From Bordetella parapertussis (GTDB lineage: Bacteria; Acidobacteriota; Terriglobia; Bryobacterales; Bryobacteraceae): a stretch of DNA of 64,000 bases. The notes under the pieces are model-generated. The model was given only the letters and a program-made list of their open reading frames with translations, had not been told where the DNA came from and did not search any database. Shown one piece after another: positions 8,680 through 16,874 of the stretch. A program made the translations under genes and the position numbers. The stretch lies in the NCBI GenBank assembly GCA_943328975.2, contig CALQCC020000008.1, positions 62,001-126,000 of the forward strand, read 5' to 3'. Position 1 is the stretch's first letter; every line of letters begins with the position of its first letter.

Positions 8680-9666
8680 CTACGGCCGGTGCCACCAGAA
8701 ATTATCGGTCGGGTACGACTTCCAATGTGTCCAGGATCCCGGCGGGACAACTGGGACCGGTGGACGTGGCTTAGTAGCGTCGCGTACAGAAACGTGGCTC
8801 GTCGCTAGCGCCACAGCACCTAGCAGCAGCAAGGGCAAAGTAAGCAGAGCGAAGGCAATGAACGCGACCGCTGTCGCCTGATGTCCGGTCAGCCCGAACA
8901 GCGCTAGCCCCAGCAACATGGCCAGTTGATGTGTGCCGACGTTCGCCGGCGCCAGAGGCAGAGCCGTTCCAATGCGCAGGATCACGGTGATGGCGAATCC
9001 CGCCGCGAAGCTCCACGGGAGACCGCAGGCGCGCAGAATACTCCAAACCGCGAGGCACTGCCCTAGCAACACACCCACCGAAAGGATCAGCGCGGAGGGG
9101 TTGCTCAGCGGCTCCAACCATGCGGCAGGGATCTTATTACGGAGCATGCCCAGCGCTGTGCCCGCAACCAGCAGCAGCGCTCCCACGACGACGACAAACT
9201 CGGTGACGCTCGCCGGCAAAGGAACGTAGGCTGCGGCCAGCAACCCCGCCGTGACCAAGACCACCGCATCGATGACGCGCTCAGCGACCATGGAAGGTAC
9301 GATGCGCCGCAGTGGTTGGCGAGTTTCGCGGGCCACGATCATGCCGCGCAGAACCTCGCCCGGCCGCATCGGGACGATTTCATTCACGAACAGTCCGGCG
9401 TAGACCGCGCGAGTGGAGGCGAGGACGCTATTGGCTGCCACCGGTCGCAGTAGATAACTCCAGCGAGCTCCTTGGCAGACATAACTGAGGATGTCCGCGG
9501 CAACCGCGGCGGCGACCCATGCTGGGTCCAGGTCGCGTACCTGGGTGACGAACGCGCTCCACTCAAAGCGCCGGAATACGAACCACAGCGCCGCGCCCGT
9601 GACGAAACTGGAAACCAGAGCTAACGCGATACGGCGCTGTTTTGTTGACGGGCGGAGTCCACCCAT
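8680..9666 (-). CDS. Flippase-like membrane protein, LPG_synthase_TM family
   Basis: A polytopic inner-membrane protein of 328 residues with about eight hydrophobic segments, of the UPF0104/LPG_synthase_TM family that corresponds to the flippase half of MprF. Recognisable parts are GARWSYLLRPV, the VNEIVPMRPGEVLRGMIVARETRQPLRR-like segment split over about 85-110, and LPLAPANVGTHQLAM. The open frame extends to 9831, but I start at the ATG at 9666 because the extra residues are hydrophilic and overlap the preceding gene by 200 bases. From 9666 the overlap is 46 bases. It is the last gene of an operon with an aminoacyl-PG synthase and an AcvB-type hydrolase, so lysyl-PG or related lipid translocation is the likely job. 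Confidence 0.75.
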   Translation of the reverse strand: MGGLRPSTKQRRIALALVSSFVTGAALWFVFRRFEWSAFVTQVRDLDPAWVAAAVAADILSYVCQGARWSYLLRPVAANSVLASTRAVYAGLFVNEIVPMRPGEVLRGMIVARETRQPLRRIVPSMVAERVIDAVVLVTAGLLAAAYVPLPASVTEFVVVVGALLLVAGTALGMLRNKIPAAWLEPLSNPSALILSVGVLLGQCLAVWSILRACGLPWSFAAGFAITVILRIGTALPLAPANVGTHQLAMLLGLALFGLTGHQATAVAFIAFALLTLPLLLLGAVALATSHVSVRDATKPRPPVPVVPPGSWTHWKSYPTDNFWWHRP

Positions 9667-10397
9667 AACAGACCATCCTGTAGAGCTTGGTAAAGCTCTG
9701 TTCTCCGCGAGTCGAAACGATGATTCGCTCCCGGTACTTTCACCATATGTTTCGGCGAATTCGCCGCCGCGAACAAGCGATCCGTGACGGCCATGTTCGT
9801 ATACTCGTCGGCGGTTCCATAGATCATCCACAGCGGTGTTGTCTTCGTTTTCCGTAAGAGCGGTTCCATTTCAACGTAGGGTTCGTTGGGCTGTAAATGG
9901 GCCGCTGCTGCCAGCATGTCTTTCCAATTCCAACCTAAGACGGCAGAGTCTGGCAGTCCTAACGTCAACACGCCGCGCAGCACTGGATTCGTGTTGACGG
10001 CTGCCGCGAGGACGCCCATTCCGGCTCCCTGCGACCATCCAAAGACAGTGACGGGTGCGGATTCGCGAGCACTTGTCCACGAGATCACGCTGTTTACGTC
10101 CCGACTCATTTGTTCCGCTGTAAGGGGCGTCGGTCCGTCGGAGAAAGACTCCAGGTATTTCTTCGTGTCGAAACCGTAGACGTCGTAGCCCCAGCTGGAA
10201 ATCGTTTGCCCAATGGTGACAGCCAAGCCGCGCCACCCGCCATCACCAGGCAGGAACAGCACCGCGCCTTTCGATTTGCCTGCGGCCGGTAAGATCTCGA
10301 CGGACTGCGCCTTGCCACGGATGTTGAAGGTGGACTCCGCAGCGGTCGCGGGAAGTAACGCGGGGGCAAGCAACAGCAGCGCCAGATGGAAGTTCAT
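9621..10397 (-). CDS. AcvB/VirJ-type periplasmic alpha/beta hydrolase
   Basis: A secreted hydrolase of 258 residues starting at the ATG at 10397, whose ATGA overlaps the stop of the upstream synthase gene. The signal peptide is MNFHLALLLLAPALLPATAA. The catalytic triad is readable: nucleophile Ser122 in GWSQGAG, Asp in YGTADEYT and His in GANHRFD. The phrase FLPGDGGWRGL and the two-thirds position of the triad match the VirJ domain. In Agrobacterium, AcvB hydrolyses lysyl-phosphatidylglycerol and is encoded next to its synthase LpiA; the same pairing here supports that role. It also overlaps the following flippase-like gene by 46 bases. Confidence 0.82.
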   Translation of the reverse strand: MNFHLALLLLAPALLPATAAESTFNIRGKAQSVEILPAAGKSKGAVLFLPGDGGWRGLAVTIGQTISSWGYDVYGFDTKKYLESFSDGPTPLTAEQMSRDVNSVISWTSARESAPVTVFGWSQGAGMGVLAAAVNTNPVLRGVLTLGLPDSAVLGWNWKDMLAAAAHLQPNEPYVEMEPLLRKTKTTPLWMIYGTADEYTNMAVTDRLFAAANSPKHMVKVPGANHRFDSRRTELYQALQDGLLWVDSARQQNSAVSR

Positions 10398-12058
10398 GCT
10401 GCCTTCCGATCCTGTATCTCCGTGACGCTGCGCAACGCCAAGGCCAGCCGTGGAAGATCCCAACGGTTGCGATACACCTCATAGCGAGGCTCCCATTCGC
10501 TCGCATACTTGGCCTTGAAGCGACGCAGACTATCGGCGCGGAAAAGGTTCGGCATGCGGCGCAAGCCCCATTGCACTAGCTTCTCTTCCACCGATGGCTG
10601 CTCGTCTTCGTCGAACTCAGCCAGCGGAGCCAGCCCCAAACTGAACCGGCAGCATCCGCGCGCTTTGGAATCGAGGAACGCCATGGCGAACACGTAATCC
10701 ATCAAGCCGTTAGTATTGTCCGAACCACGCCGCATCAGATCCACGGTGGCCAGGTTGGCATCGTACGAAGGAACCAGATTCAAGAATGCCACCACGTCGC
10801 CAGCTGCGTTCAACGCCGCATAGACCCGCGTGCGCCGCACGTAGTCGCGAGAAAACGAACCCAGCGTAAATCGCCGCTCACGATGCCCGGGCAGTTTGAG
10901 CCATTGATCGGAGACGCGCTGCAACTGGTCGAGGAGGTGTTCGTCAATCGGAGAGTCAAAGACCCGGACTCGGTATCCCGCCCGTTCCACGCGGGCGACC
11001 GTGTTGCGCGCCTCCTTCATGGCGCTACCGTCCAGACTGAAGCGATCCAAATCCACCACCGCTTCATCGCCGATTCTGAGTCCGCGGAACCCTAAGTTTT
11101 TGTACAGGTGCAAATGATTGCCTCGTACTTGATGGAACCCGACTCGCCAACCCCGCCGCCGGCACATATCGATAAATTGCTCGATCGCCGCAGGTAGATC
11201 CTCTTCCGGACCGACTGGGTCGCCCAGTGTCAGGGCGAAGTCGTTCGCCACGCGGTAGGCAATGAACGAACGGTCGCCGCGCGAAAAGAAGAGGCTCTTG
11301 TCGGGCCACTGCTTGAAGAAGTCCTGAGCCGTGCGTCCGTACTCCGCCGCGATGACCTTGGCCCGCTCGCGTTCGGAGTGGCTGTAAAAGAAGTGGTAAG
11401 CGACCGGTTTGAAGAGGATCACGCCACAGTAGGCGAAGGTCGCGGCCGACATCCAGAACAACGATTCCAGAAACCACACCGCATGCGGAGTCAACGGATC
11501 AAGGCCTGTATCGCCCAACAGCAGCATTGCCCGTGCTGTCAGTGCCGCCGCTTCCCACCAATGGAAGTCCTGTCCAAAATGGTGCGGCTTCAGCAGCCAG
11601 AATCCTACGGTGCCATAAAGGAGAGCCACGGTTGCTGCATAAGCGATCCGGCGGAGCGCCAGGGACAAGTTGGGCCTCCCACTGCCCATGGAGAACTGGC
11701 GGCGAAGCGACACCAGGAGCAACGCGACGCCCAGACTGGCCGCTGCGCGTTCCAAGTGCCCACTTCGCCATAAGAAAATGGAAGAAGCGGCTGCCAAACA
11801 TACTGCCATATGTAAAGCCCGCTTCTTCCGTGCCCATAGGTGGAATCCAGTCAGAATGATTGCGAACCCTAACAGGAGCTGGACTGGAGAGGGGCCAATC
11901 TCAGCTCCGAGTGGGAATAGGAGTCGTAGCCATTCCGGCGGCTGGAGCCTGCCCGGAGCATGCATTAGAATCGAAAGGTTTAGGAAGCCGCTGCCGGCCA
12001 GTAGCAAACCCACTGCGGCGGTTGTCACGCGAACGCTCCAAGAACGTGCCTGCGACAT
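10394..12058 (-). CDS. MprF/LpiA-like aminoacyl-phosphatidylglycerol synthase (DUF2156)
   Basis: A 554-residue membrane protein. About six hydrophobic segments fill residues 10-215, followed by the cytoplasmic DUF2156 domain that transfers an aminoacyl group from tRNA to phosphatidylglycerol. Typical motifs are EYGRTAQDFFKQWPDKSLFF, AYRVANDFALTLGDPVGP, GFHQVRGNHLHLYKNLGFRG broken over about 310-330, and the MRRGSDNTNGLMDYVFAMAF C-terminal segment with GNTNGLMD-like core. Family members make lysyl- or alanyl-PG, which lowers membrane charge and protects against cationic peptides and acid. The full flippase half is absent here and seems to be supplied by the gene ending at 8680. Which amino acid is transferred is not visible. 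Confidence 0.85.
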   Translation of the reverse strand: MSQARSWSVRVTTAAVGLLLAGSGFLNLSILMHAPGRLQPPEWLRLLFPLGAEIGPSPVQLLLGFAIILTGFHLWARKKRALHMAVCLAAASSIFLWRSGHLERAAASLGVALLLVSLRRQFSMGSGRPNLSLALRRIAYAATVALLYGTVGFWLLKPHHFGQDFHWWEAAALTARAMLLLGDTGLDPLTPHAVWFLESLFWMSAATFAYCGVILFKPVAYHFFYSHSERERAKVIAAEYGRTAQDFFKQWPDKSLFFSRGDRSFIAYRVANDFALTLGDPVGPEEDLPAAIEQFIDMCRRRGWRVGFHQVRGNHLHLYKNLGFRGLRIGDEAVVDLDRFSLDGSAMKEARNTVARVERAGYRVRVFDSPIDEHLLDQLQRVSDQWLKLPGHRERRFTLGSFSRDYVRRTRVYAALNAAGDVVAFLNLVPSYDANLATVDLMRRGSDNTNGLMDYVFAMAFLDSKARGCCRFSLGLAPLAEFDEDEQPSVEEKLVQWGLRRMPNLFRADSLRRFKAKYASEWEPRYEVYRNRWDLPRLALALRSVTEIQDRKAA

Positions 12059-12083
12059 GGCGGCCTCCTTCCTTTACGATTCG

Positions 12084-12293
12084 TTACTTGTGGGTATCGT
12101 TCGTTTCTTTTACCTTTGGAGCCTTCTTTGTTTTGACCTTTCCCTTGGCGACTTCTTTCGTGGCTGGGGATTTTGTGTCCGTCGCAACGGTGGATGGGAC
12201 GGCGGGTGGTGCCTTCTTTTCCTTGTTCTGTGGGGCTGCGAACATGCTGGAGCCCAGTGCCAGCACTAAGACGGGAATTCTAAAGCGTTTCAT
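12084..12293 (-). CDS. Small lysine-rich secreted protein
   Basis: A 69-residue ORF with a good ribosome site (CAGGAGA, 7 bases before the ATG at 12293). It has a Sec signal (MKRFRIPVLVLALGSSMFA-AP) and a short mature chain dominated by Lys, Ala, Pro and Thr, with KGKVKTKKAPKVK near the end. No domain is recognised and the mature part looks disordered and strongly basic. It lies 25 bases before the aminoacyl-PG synthase and probably heads that operon. A small polycation beside lysyl-lipid genes is suggestive, but any function is unproven. Confidence 0.65.
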   Translation of the reverse strand: MKRFRIPVLVLALGSSMFAAPQNKEKKAPPAVPSTVATDTKSPATKEVAKGKVKTKKAPKVKETNDTHK

Positions 12294-12408
12294 GGATTCA
12301 TCTCCTGAGGGCGACTTACTTTGTCTTCCCTACGCTTTTAGAATGCGCCGAAACAGCTTTGTTTACGATAGCTTCGTGGGGCTATGCCAGCGGGCTTCCG
12401 CAGGTGGC

Positions 12409-13050
12409 TTAGTCGATCAAGCCATTGCGGATGGCGAAGCGCACCATCTCGCTGGCCGAGTGGAGATTGAGCTTCTCCATGATCTTGCCGCGATGAGCTT
12501 CCACCGTATAGACGCTCAGATTCAGCCCCGTGGCGATTTCTTTGTTCGTCTTCCCTTCGGCGACCAATTGCAGCACTTCGCGTTCGCGGCTGGTCAACAT
12601 GTCGATAGGATTTGTGACGTGTTTCCGGTAGTCGCTGAGCACGGCTTCGGAGACGGCGGGGCTAAGGTAGCCCTCTCCTTGGGACACGGCGCGGACCGCC
12701 GCAATGAGGTCGGCCTCGCTCGAATCTTTCAATAAATACCCACGTGCGCCGGCGCGCAGGATTTCCCGCACATAGACCGAGTCGCGGTGCATCGAAAGCG
12801 CCAGGACCCGCGCTCTAGGAACAATTTCCGCGATCCGCCGCGTGGCCTCAATGCCGTTCAGCTCCGGCATCGTAACGTCCATAATGATGACGTCGGGTTG
12901 CAGCACGCCGGCTTGTTCCACGGCCTCACGCCCGTTGGAAACCTCGCCCACCACTTCCATATCTTCCTGGGCGTCTAAAATCCGCCGGAATCCGTGACGC
13001 ACCACGCTGTGATCGTCCGCCAATAGAATGCGAATTGACTTAGCTGACAT
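12409..13050 (-). CDS. NarL/FixJ-type response regulator
   Basis: A 213-residue two-domain regulator. The receiver domain has the acidic pair DDHSVVR at about 11-17, the phospho-acceptor Asp in IIMDVTMPELNG at about 58, and Lys in LLKDSSEADL. The LuxR-type HTH near the C-terminus reads LTSREREVLQLVAEGKTNKE followed by VYTVEAHRGKIMEKL. It overlaps the histidine kinase gene by 11 bases and is surely its partner. Because the pair follows the DabA/antiporter genes closely on the same strand, it may report on or control that system. Confidence 0.92.
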   Translation of the reverse strand: MSAKSIRILLADDHSVVRHGFRRILDAQEDMEVVGEVSNGREAVEQAGVLQPDVIIMDVTMPELNGIEATRRIAEIVPRARVLALSMHRDSVYVREILRAGARGYLLKDSSEADLIAAVRAVSQGEGYLSPAVSEAVLSDYRKHVTNPIDMLTSREREVLQLVAEGKTNKEIATGLNLSVYTVEAHRGKIMEKLNLHSASEMVRFAIRNGLID

Positions 13051-14350
13051 GGACTTCCTCCGGTCGACTCATGGGCACCTGAACTTCTATCTTCAGCCCA
13101 CCGCCTGCGGGCTTCTTCGATCGGAATTCTCCACCCACCTGCCGGGCTCGGGCGCGCATGCCTGTCATCCCCAGCGACGGTGAATAGTTCTCATCATCCT
13201 GACTGAGTCCGCGTCCGTTGTCTTGCACCGTCAAGGTCACGGTACCGTCCCGTTCGCTAAGCTCCACCTGGACCTCAGTGGCCCCCGAATGCCGAGCGAC
13301 ATTCGTGAACGCTTCCTGCGCGATGCGAAACAGATGTGTTTCGGTTTCATCGGCAAGCCGGTCATGGAACGATGAATTGTAGTCCACCCGAATATTGGTC
13401 CGCTGCGAGAATCGTTCGCTCAACCACCGCAGACTCGCGTCCAAACCAAAGTCATCCAGGATAACCGGTCGCAGCAACTGCGAAAGCTCCCGGACGTTGG
13501 CGATTGCCGAATCCACCAGCTGCACGCAATCTTCGCGCCGATGCGTCCAATCTTGCGCGTCGGCCGAGGTGAGATTGGCGCGGACCGCGGCTAACGACTG
13601 GCCCAGTTCGTCGTGCAGCTCATGTGAGAATCGCCGCGCCGTGGCCTCCTGGCTTTGTAACATGTGCCAAGAAACTCGCCCCAGTTCACTGGCGTGCCAC
13701 TCAATATTGCGAATACTCTTGCGCGCAAACGCAACGGTCAGCACCGCACACAGCAGCGCGAGCGCCAAGCAAGCCCCCAGCAGCAGGATTGAGCGCGTCG
13801 CCAACTGGCGCGACTCATCTTCGATCTGACGCTCGGTTTCCGCCACCCGCAACTCACTGGCTTCTAGCAGTTCTTGCTCCAGATGCAAAACCGCATCATG
13901 CGCGTCAAAGAGCTTGCTCAACGAGGTCTCGGGATTTCGGCGCTGGCGGACGGAATCTCGTACACCTCCAGAAAACGCACGCTCCGCCGCATGCAGCGCA
14001 TTCCAGCGTGTCGCTTCCGGGGTCGCTGAAGCCGATTGGGCCACCCTGTCCAAGGCGATGTCGGCGGTTTCCAGGTCGCGCAGAAGTTGCTCTTCGTTGG
14101 CCGTCTCTGGAGTTCGCGTCAATTGGTGTAGAACACCCGCCAGCATATTTTGGCCTGCCTGCGCGTCATTGAGGAGCCGGGCCATGACCAACTGCTCACG
14201 CACCACGCGTGCCGTGTCGTCTTCGATCGCGCGTGTGCCCTGAACTGCGACCACGCTGGCGGCCCCCAGTAACAGAATCACCAGGGTAAGCCCGGCCACC
14301 AGGCCTCGCAGCATGTGGGTTTCGACGAACCGCGCCTTGTCAGCAACCAT
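13040..14350 (-). CDS. NarL-family sensor histidine kinase (HisKA_3)
   Basis: A 436-residue membrane kinase. The first membrane helix is at about 14-36, a periplasmic helical region of about 145 residues follows, and the second helix is at about 185-207. The HisKA_3 box FSHELHDELGQSLAAVRANL holds the phospho-His, and the ATPase domain shows LFRIAQEAFTNVARHS (N box) and VQDNGRGLS (G1). GAAGGAG lies directly before the ATG at 14350; an internal ATG at 14314 would also keep the first helix. It starts only 20 bases after the proton-subunit gene ending at 14371 and overlaps its response regulator by 11 bases. The signal sensed is unknown. Confidence 0.9.
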   Translation of the reverse strand: MVADKARFVETHMLRGLVAGLTLVILLLGAASVVAVQGTRAIEDDTARVVREQLVMARLLNDAQAGQNMLAGVLHQLTRTPETANEEQLLRDLETADIALDRVAQSASATPEATRWNALHAAERAFSGGVRDSVRQRRNPETSLSKLFDAHDAVLHLEQELLEASELRVAETERQIEDESRQLATRSILLLGACLALALLCAVLTVAFARKSIRNIEWHASELGRVSWHMLQSQEATARRFSHELHDELGQSLAAVRANLTSADAQDWTHRREDCVQLVDSAIANVRELSQLLRPVILDDFGLDASLRWLSERFSQRTNIRVDYNSSFHDRLADETETHLFRIAQEAFTNVARHSGATEVQVELSERDGTVTLTVQDNGRGLSQDDENYSPSLGMTGMRARARQVGGEFRSKKPAGGGLKIEVQVPMSRPEEVHVS

Positions 14351-14370
14351 AACTCCTTCAGTGTAGGTCG

Positions 14371-15519
14371 TTACTGGCCACTCAGGATCGCTGCAAGGTG
14401 CTCCGCTGCGGGCGACCGCAGGGAGACCAGCAGTCCCGGCACGATGCCGGTCACGACCAGAAACGCGATGGCTGCGGTGAGCGCCCAGCGTTCGCGCGGC
14501 AGTGCGTCCGGCATCACCGGCGTGGCGGACTTAGCACGACCCAGGAACAGTGTGGCAAAGAGCCGGTACATCGTGATGGCGTTAAACGCGGTGGCCAGCG
14601 GAAGGGTGATGCCCAACCACGGGTGCGATTCGAGCGAGCCGTGGAACAGCAAGTCCTCGGCGGCGAAGCCGAGTGTGCCCGGTATACCGACCAAGGCCAG
14701 CCCACTCAACCCGAAGAACGCGGCCAGCCGAGGCGTGACGTTGACCAAGCCCAAATATCCTGCGGGAGAAGAGACGGCAGGGTACCGGGCTTCGAGGGCA
14801 CGATAGACGCAATACAGTCCGGTTGTCGCGGTAGCCACCACGAACCAATGGACCAGTGCGCCAGTGACGCCCTCGGTGTTGCGGTTCTCCAGGCCTGCCA
14901 GCAGGAACGATGCCTGGCTGACCGAAAGGAGCCCCAAAATTCGGCGCGGACGTTTTTCAGAGAGAGCCAGCACCGCCGCATACAGCGCAGTGAACAGGGC
15001 CAGGATGCTGAGACCCGTGAGGGCAGGGGAGGCGACATCCGGCAACAGAGGAATCGCGAAGCGAATCATGAGGTAGGCGCCAAGGTGTCCGTTCAACAAC
15101 AGTCCCAGAGGAAGGATCGGAGATTGCTCCAGGCCATTCACCACCCACGAATGTAGCGGGAAGATTCCTTTGCGCAGCAGGACCGCCAGGGTCAAGGCTG
15201 CAAAGGCCGCGATGTGAGCCGGGTTTCCGTCTACAAACGATAGTCCGGTGCCGACTGCGAGCGCCAGAGTTCCGGCGGCCAAGGCGGTCTTCGGACCCGT
15301 CTTCATCCACACCCAGTAGGGAAGAACGGTCAGCGTCCAGCCCGCCAGAAACAATGGTAAGGAAGACGCCCCATACGCCAACAGCGTGCCCGCGACGATG
15401 CATCCCAGGCTGGCTAGTTGTTCTGTCGAGCGGTCGCGTTTCGGCAAACTGGCCAGCGTGACCAGGGCCAGCGCGAGAAAAAGCGCCATGGAGGTAAGTG
15501 CCAGCGTATCGAGGATCAT
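14371..15519 (-). CDS. Second proton-conducting membrane subunit (NuoM/MrpD-like)
   Basis: A highly hydrophobic 382-residue protein of the Proton_antipo_M superfamily with about eleven membrane helices. The diagnostic stretch is RKGIFPLHSWVVNGLEQSPI, matching the Lys/FPLHxW region of NuoL/M and Mrp antiporter subunits. The open frame reaches 15609, but the ATG at 15519 is chosen because its ATGA overlaps the stop of the upstream NuoL-like gene and the earlier residues are not membrane-like. In context it is a third component of the DabA system: one DUF2309 protein with two antiporter-like subunits, all joined by 4-base overlaps. Confidence 0.78.
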   Translation of the reverse strand: MILDTLALTSMALFLALALVTLASLPKRDRSTEQLASLGCIVAGTLLAYGASSLPLFLAGWTLTVLPYWVWMKTGPKTALAAGTLALAVGTGLSFVDGNPAHIAAFAALTLAVLLRKGIFPLHSWVVNGLEQSPILPLGLLLNGHLGAYLMIRFAIPLLPDVASPALTGLSILALFTALYAAVLALSEKRPRRILGLLSVSQASFLLAGLENRNTEGVTGALVHWFVVATATTGLYCVYRALEARYPAVSSPAGYLGLVNVTPRLAAFFGLSGLALVGIPGTLGFAAEDLLFHGSLESHPWLGITLPLATAFNAITMYRLFATLFLGRAKSATPVMPDALPRERWALTAAIAFLVVTGIVPGLLVSLRSPAAEHLAAILSGQ

Positions 15520-16874
15520 GCCTTGGTCTCCGCTAATTCTTCCACCGTAGTTGACAAGTGTTGACTTGGCGGGGGAGCCGCAGTGTAAGGCTCGAAGCTG
15601 GCCAGCCAACGCGACAAAGCCAGAATGGGTGCCACTGCAATCCGTGAGGCTAAAGCGTCATAGAATCCACGATCCAGGGCAAACCGGTACGCCCACATGC
15701 GGACAGATTCGGGAAGAATATGTTTGTAGTGTTCGCCGGTAGTGGCTAGGTGCCCGCCTGCGGCAGCGTGCACTCGATGGTAGTCATGCAACATCGACGG
15801 CGCGCGCAAGAACTGTAGCGTCCGGACCACCGCGTGTCCGACGATGTGCGCCAATGCAAGGCGCGGAAACCCGAAGCCGATTTCCATGAAGATGACGCCC
15901 AACTGGGTCATCGCAGCATAAACGATGGAGGTCTTGGCATCCGCGGCCACGCGATGGATCATGGTCCCGAGAATTGCGCTGAGCAAGCCGACCGCGATCA
16001 CAGCAGCGGCCGCCAGCGGAGATGCTCGCAGAACGGGCTCAATTCGCAGCAGCAGGTAAGCGCCTGCGTGAACTGAGATGGCTCCGTAGAAAATCGCACT
16101 GGATGGCGTCGGCCCTTCCATGGCGCGGGGCAGCCAGCCGGAGAAGGGAATTTGAGCCGATTTCGCCGCCGCAGCGAACAAGAATAAGAGACCAGTCAAC
16201 GTCGTCGCAACCGGGCTCAAGCTGGTTGTTTGCATCGGCCACGTCCCCTGAAAGAGGACGCTCATGTCCGCCGTGCGGCTGAAATAGTGCAGCACGAACA
16301 CCCCCAACAACAAGCCCAGATCGCCGATCTTATAGGCCGAATACACTTGTACGGAACTGCGCACCGGGTTGCGGCGCTGATGAAAGAATGCCACCAGTAG
16401 GACGGAGGTGATGCCGACCAGTTCCCAGCCGCCAATTAAGAGGTCGAATGTGCCGGCAGAAAAAATCAGCATGGAGCCGAAAGCAAACAAGTGCAGCAGC
16501 ATGAAGAAGCGCTGGAATCCAGCTTCCCTGTGCAGATAGCGAACGGAGAATTTACCAACTACGCCGGCCAATATTGACGTCAGCGCCATCAAGGGCAGCG
16601 AAAGACCGTCGGCTGCCAGATCCATCCGGAAGGCGTACGAGCCCGCTTTGTACCAATCGCCTGCGGTGAGATCGACGCTGGTGAGTCCTTCGGACAGCAT
16701 GGACCATCCCAGCCACGCCGAGGCTGCCGTCATCAACAGAAATACGAAAGAGGTGAAGTGCGCCGTGGCCCGTTCCCGCACCTGCACGCCCAGCAGCCAG
16801 GCCAAGCCCAATAGCAAAAAGGAAACGCCCGGGGCGGCCACCAGGACCAACAGAACTTGTTCCAGGGAAATCAT
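15516..16874 (-). CDS. dabB: DabB-like proton-conducting subunit (NuoL family)
   Basis: A 452-residue NuoL-like protein with about thirteen hydrophobic helices. Conserved features are YLHREAGFQRFFMLL, GWELVGITSVLLVAFFHQR, the AAAKSAQIPFSGWLPRAMEG-type Lys motif and PTPSSAIFYGAISVHAGAYL. The ATG at 16874 forms a 4-base overlap with the DabA stop; the earlier open frame up to 16988 is arginine-rich and out of character. In characterised DAB systems DabB is the membrane partner that couples the cation gradient to DabA. It is not part of a respiratory complex I cluster here, as no other nuo gene is near. Confidence 0.85.
   Translation of the reverse strand: MISLEQVLLVLVAAPGVSFLLLGLAWLLGVQVRERATAHFTSFVFLLMTAASAWLGWSMLSEGLTSVDLTAGDWYKAGSYAFRMDLAADGLSLPLMALTSILAGVVGKFSVRYLHREAGFQRFFMLLHLFAFGSMLIFSAGTFDLLIGGWELVGITSVLLVAFFHQRRNPVRSSVQVYSAYKIGDLGLLLGVFVLHYFSRTADMSVLFQGTWPMQTTSLSPVATTLTGLLFLFAAAAKSAQIPFSGWLPRAMEGPTPSSAIFYGAISVHAGAYLLLRIEPVLRASPLAAAAVIAVGLLSAILGTMIHRVAADAKTSIVYAAMTQLGVIFMEIGFGFPRLALAHIVGHAVVRTLQFLRAPSMLHDYHRVHAAAGGHLATTGEHYKHILPESVRMWAYRFALDRGFYDALASRIAVAPILALSRWLASFEPYTAAPPPSQHLSTTVEELAETKA

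Noticed and set aside
15516-16874. Complex I (nuo) operon member
   Set aside because: No other complex I subunits nearby; the gene is locked to a DUF2309 gene by a 4-base overlap, which points to DabB.
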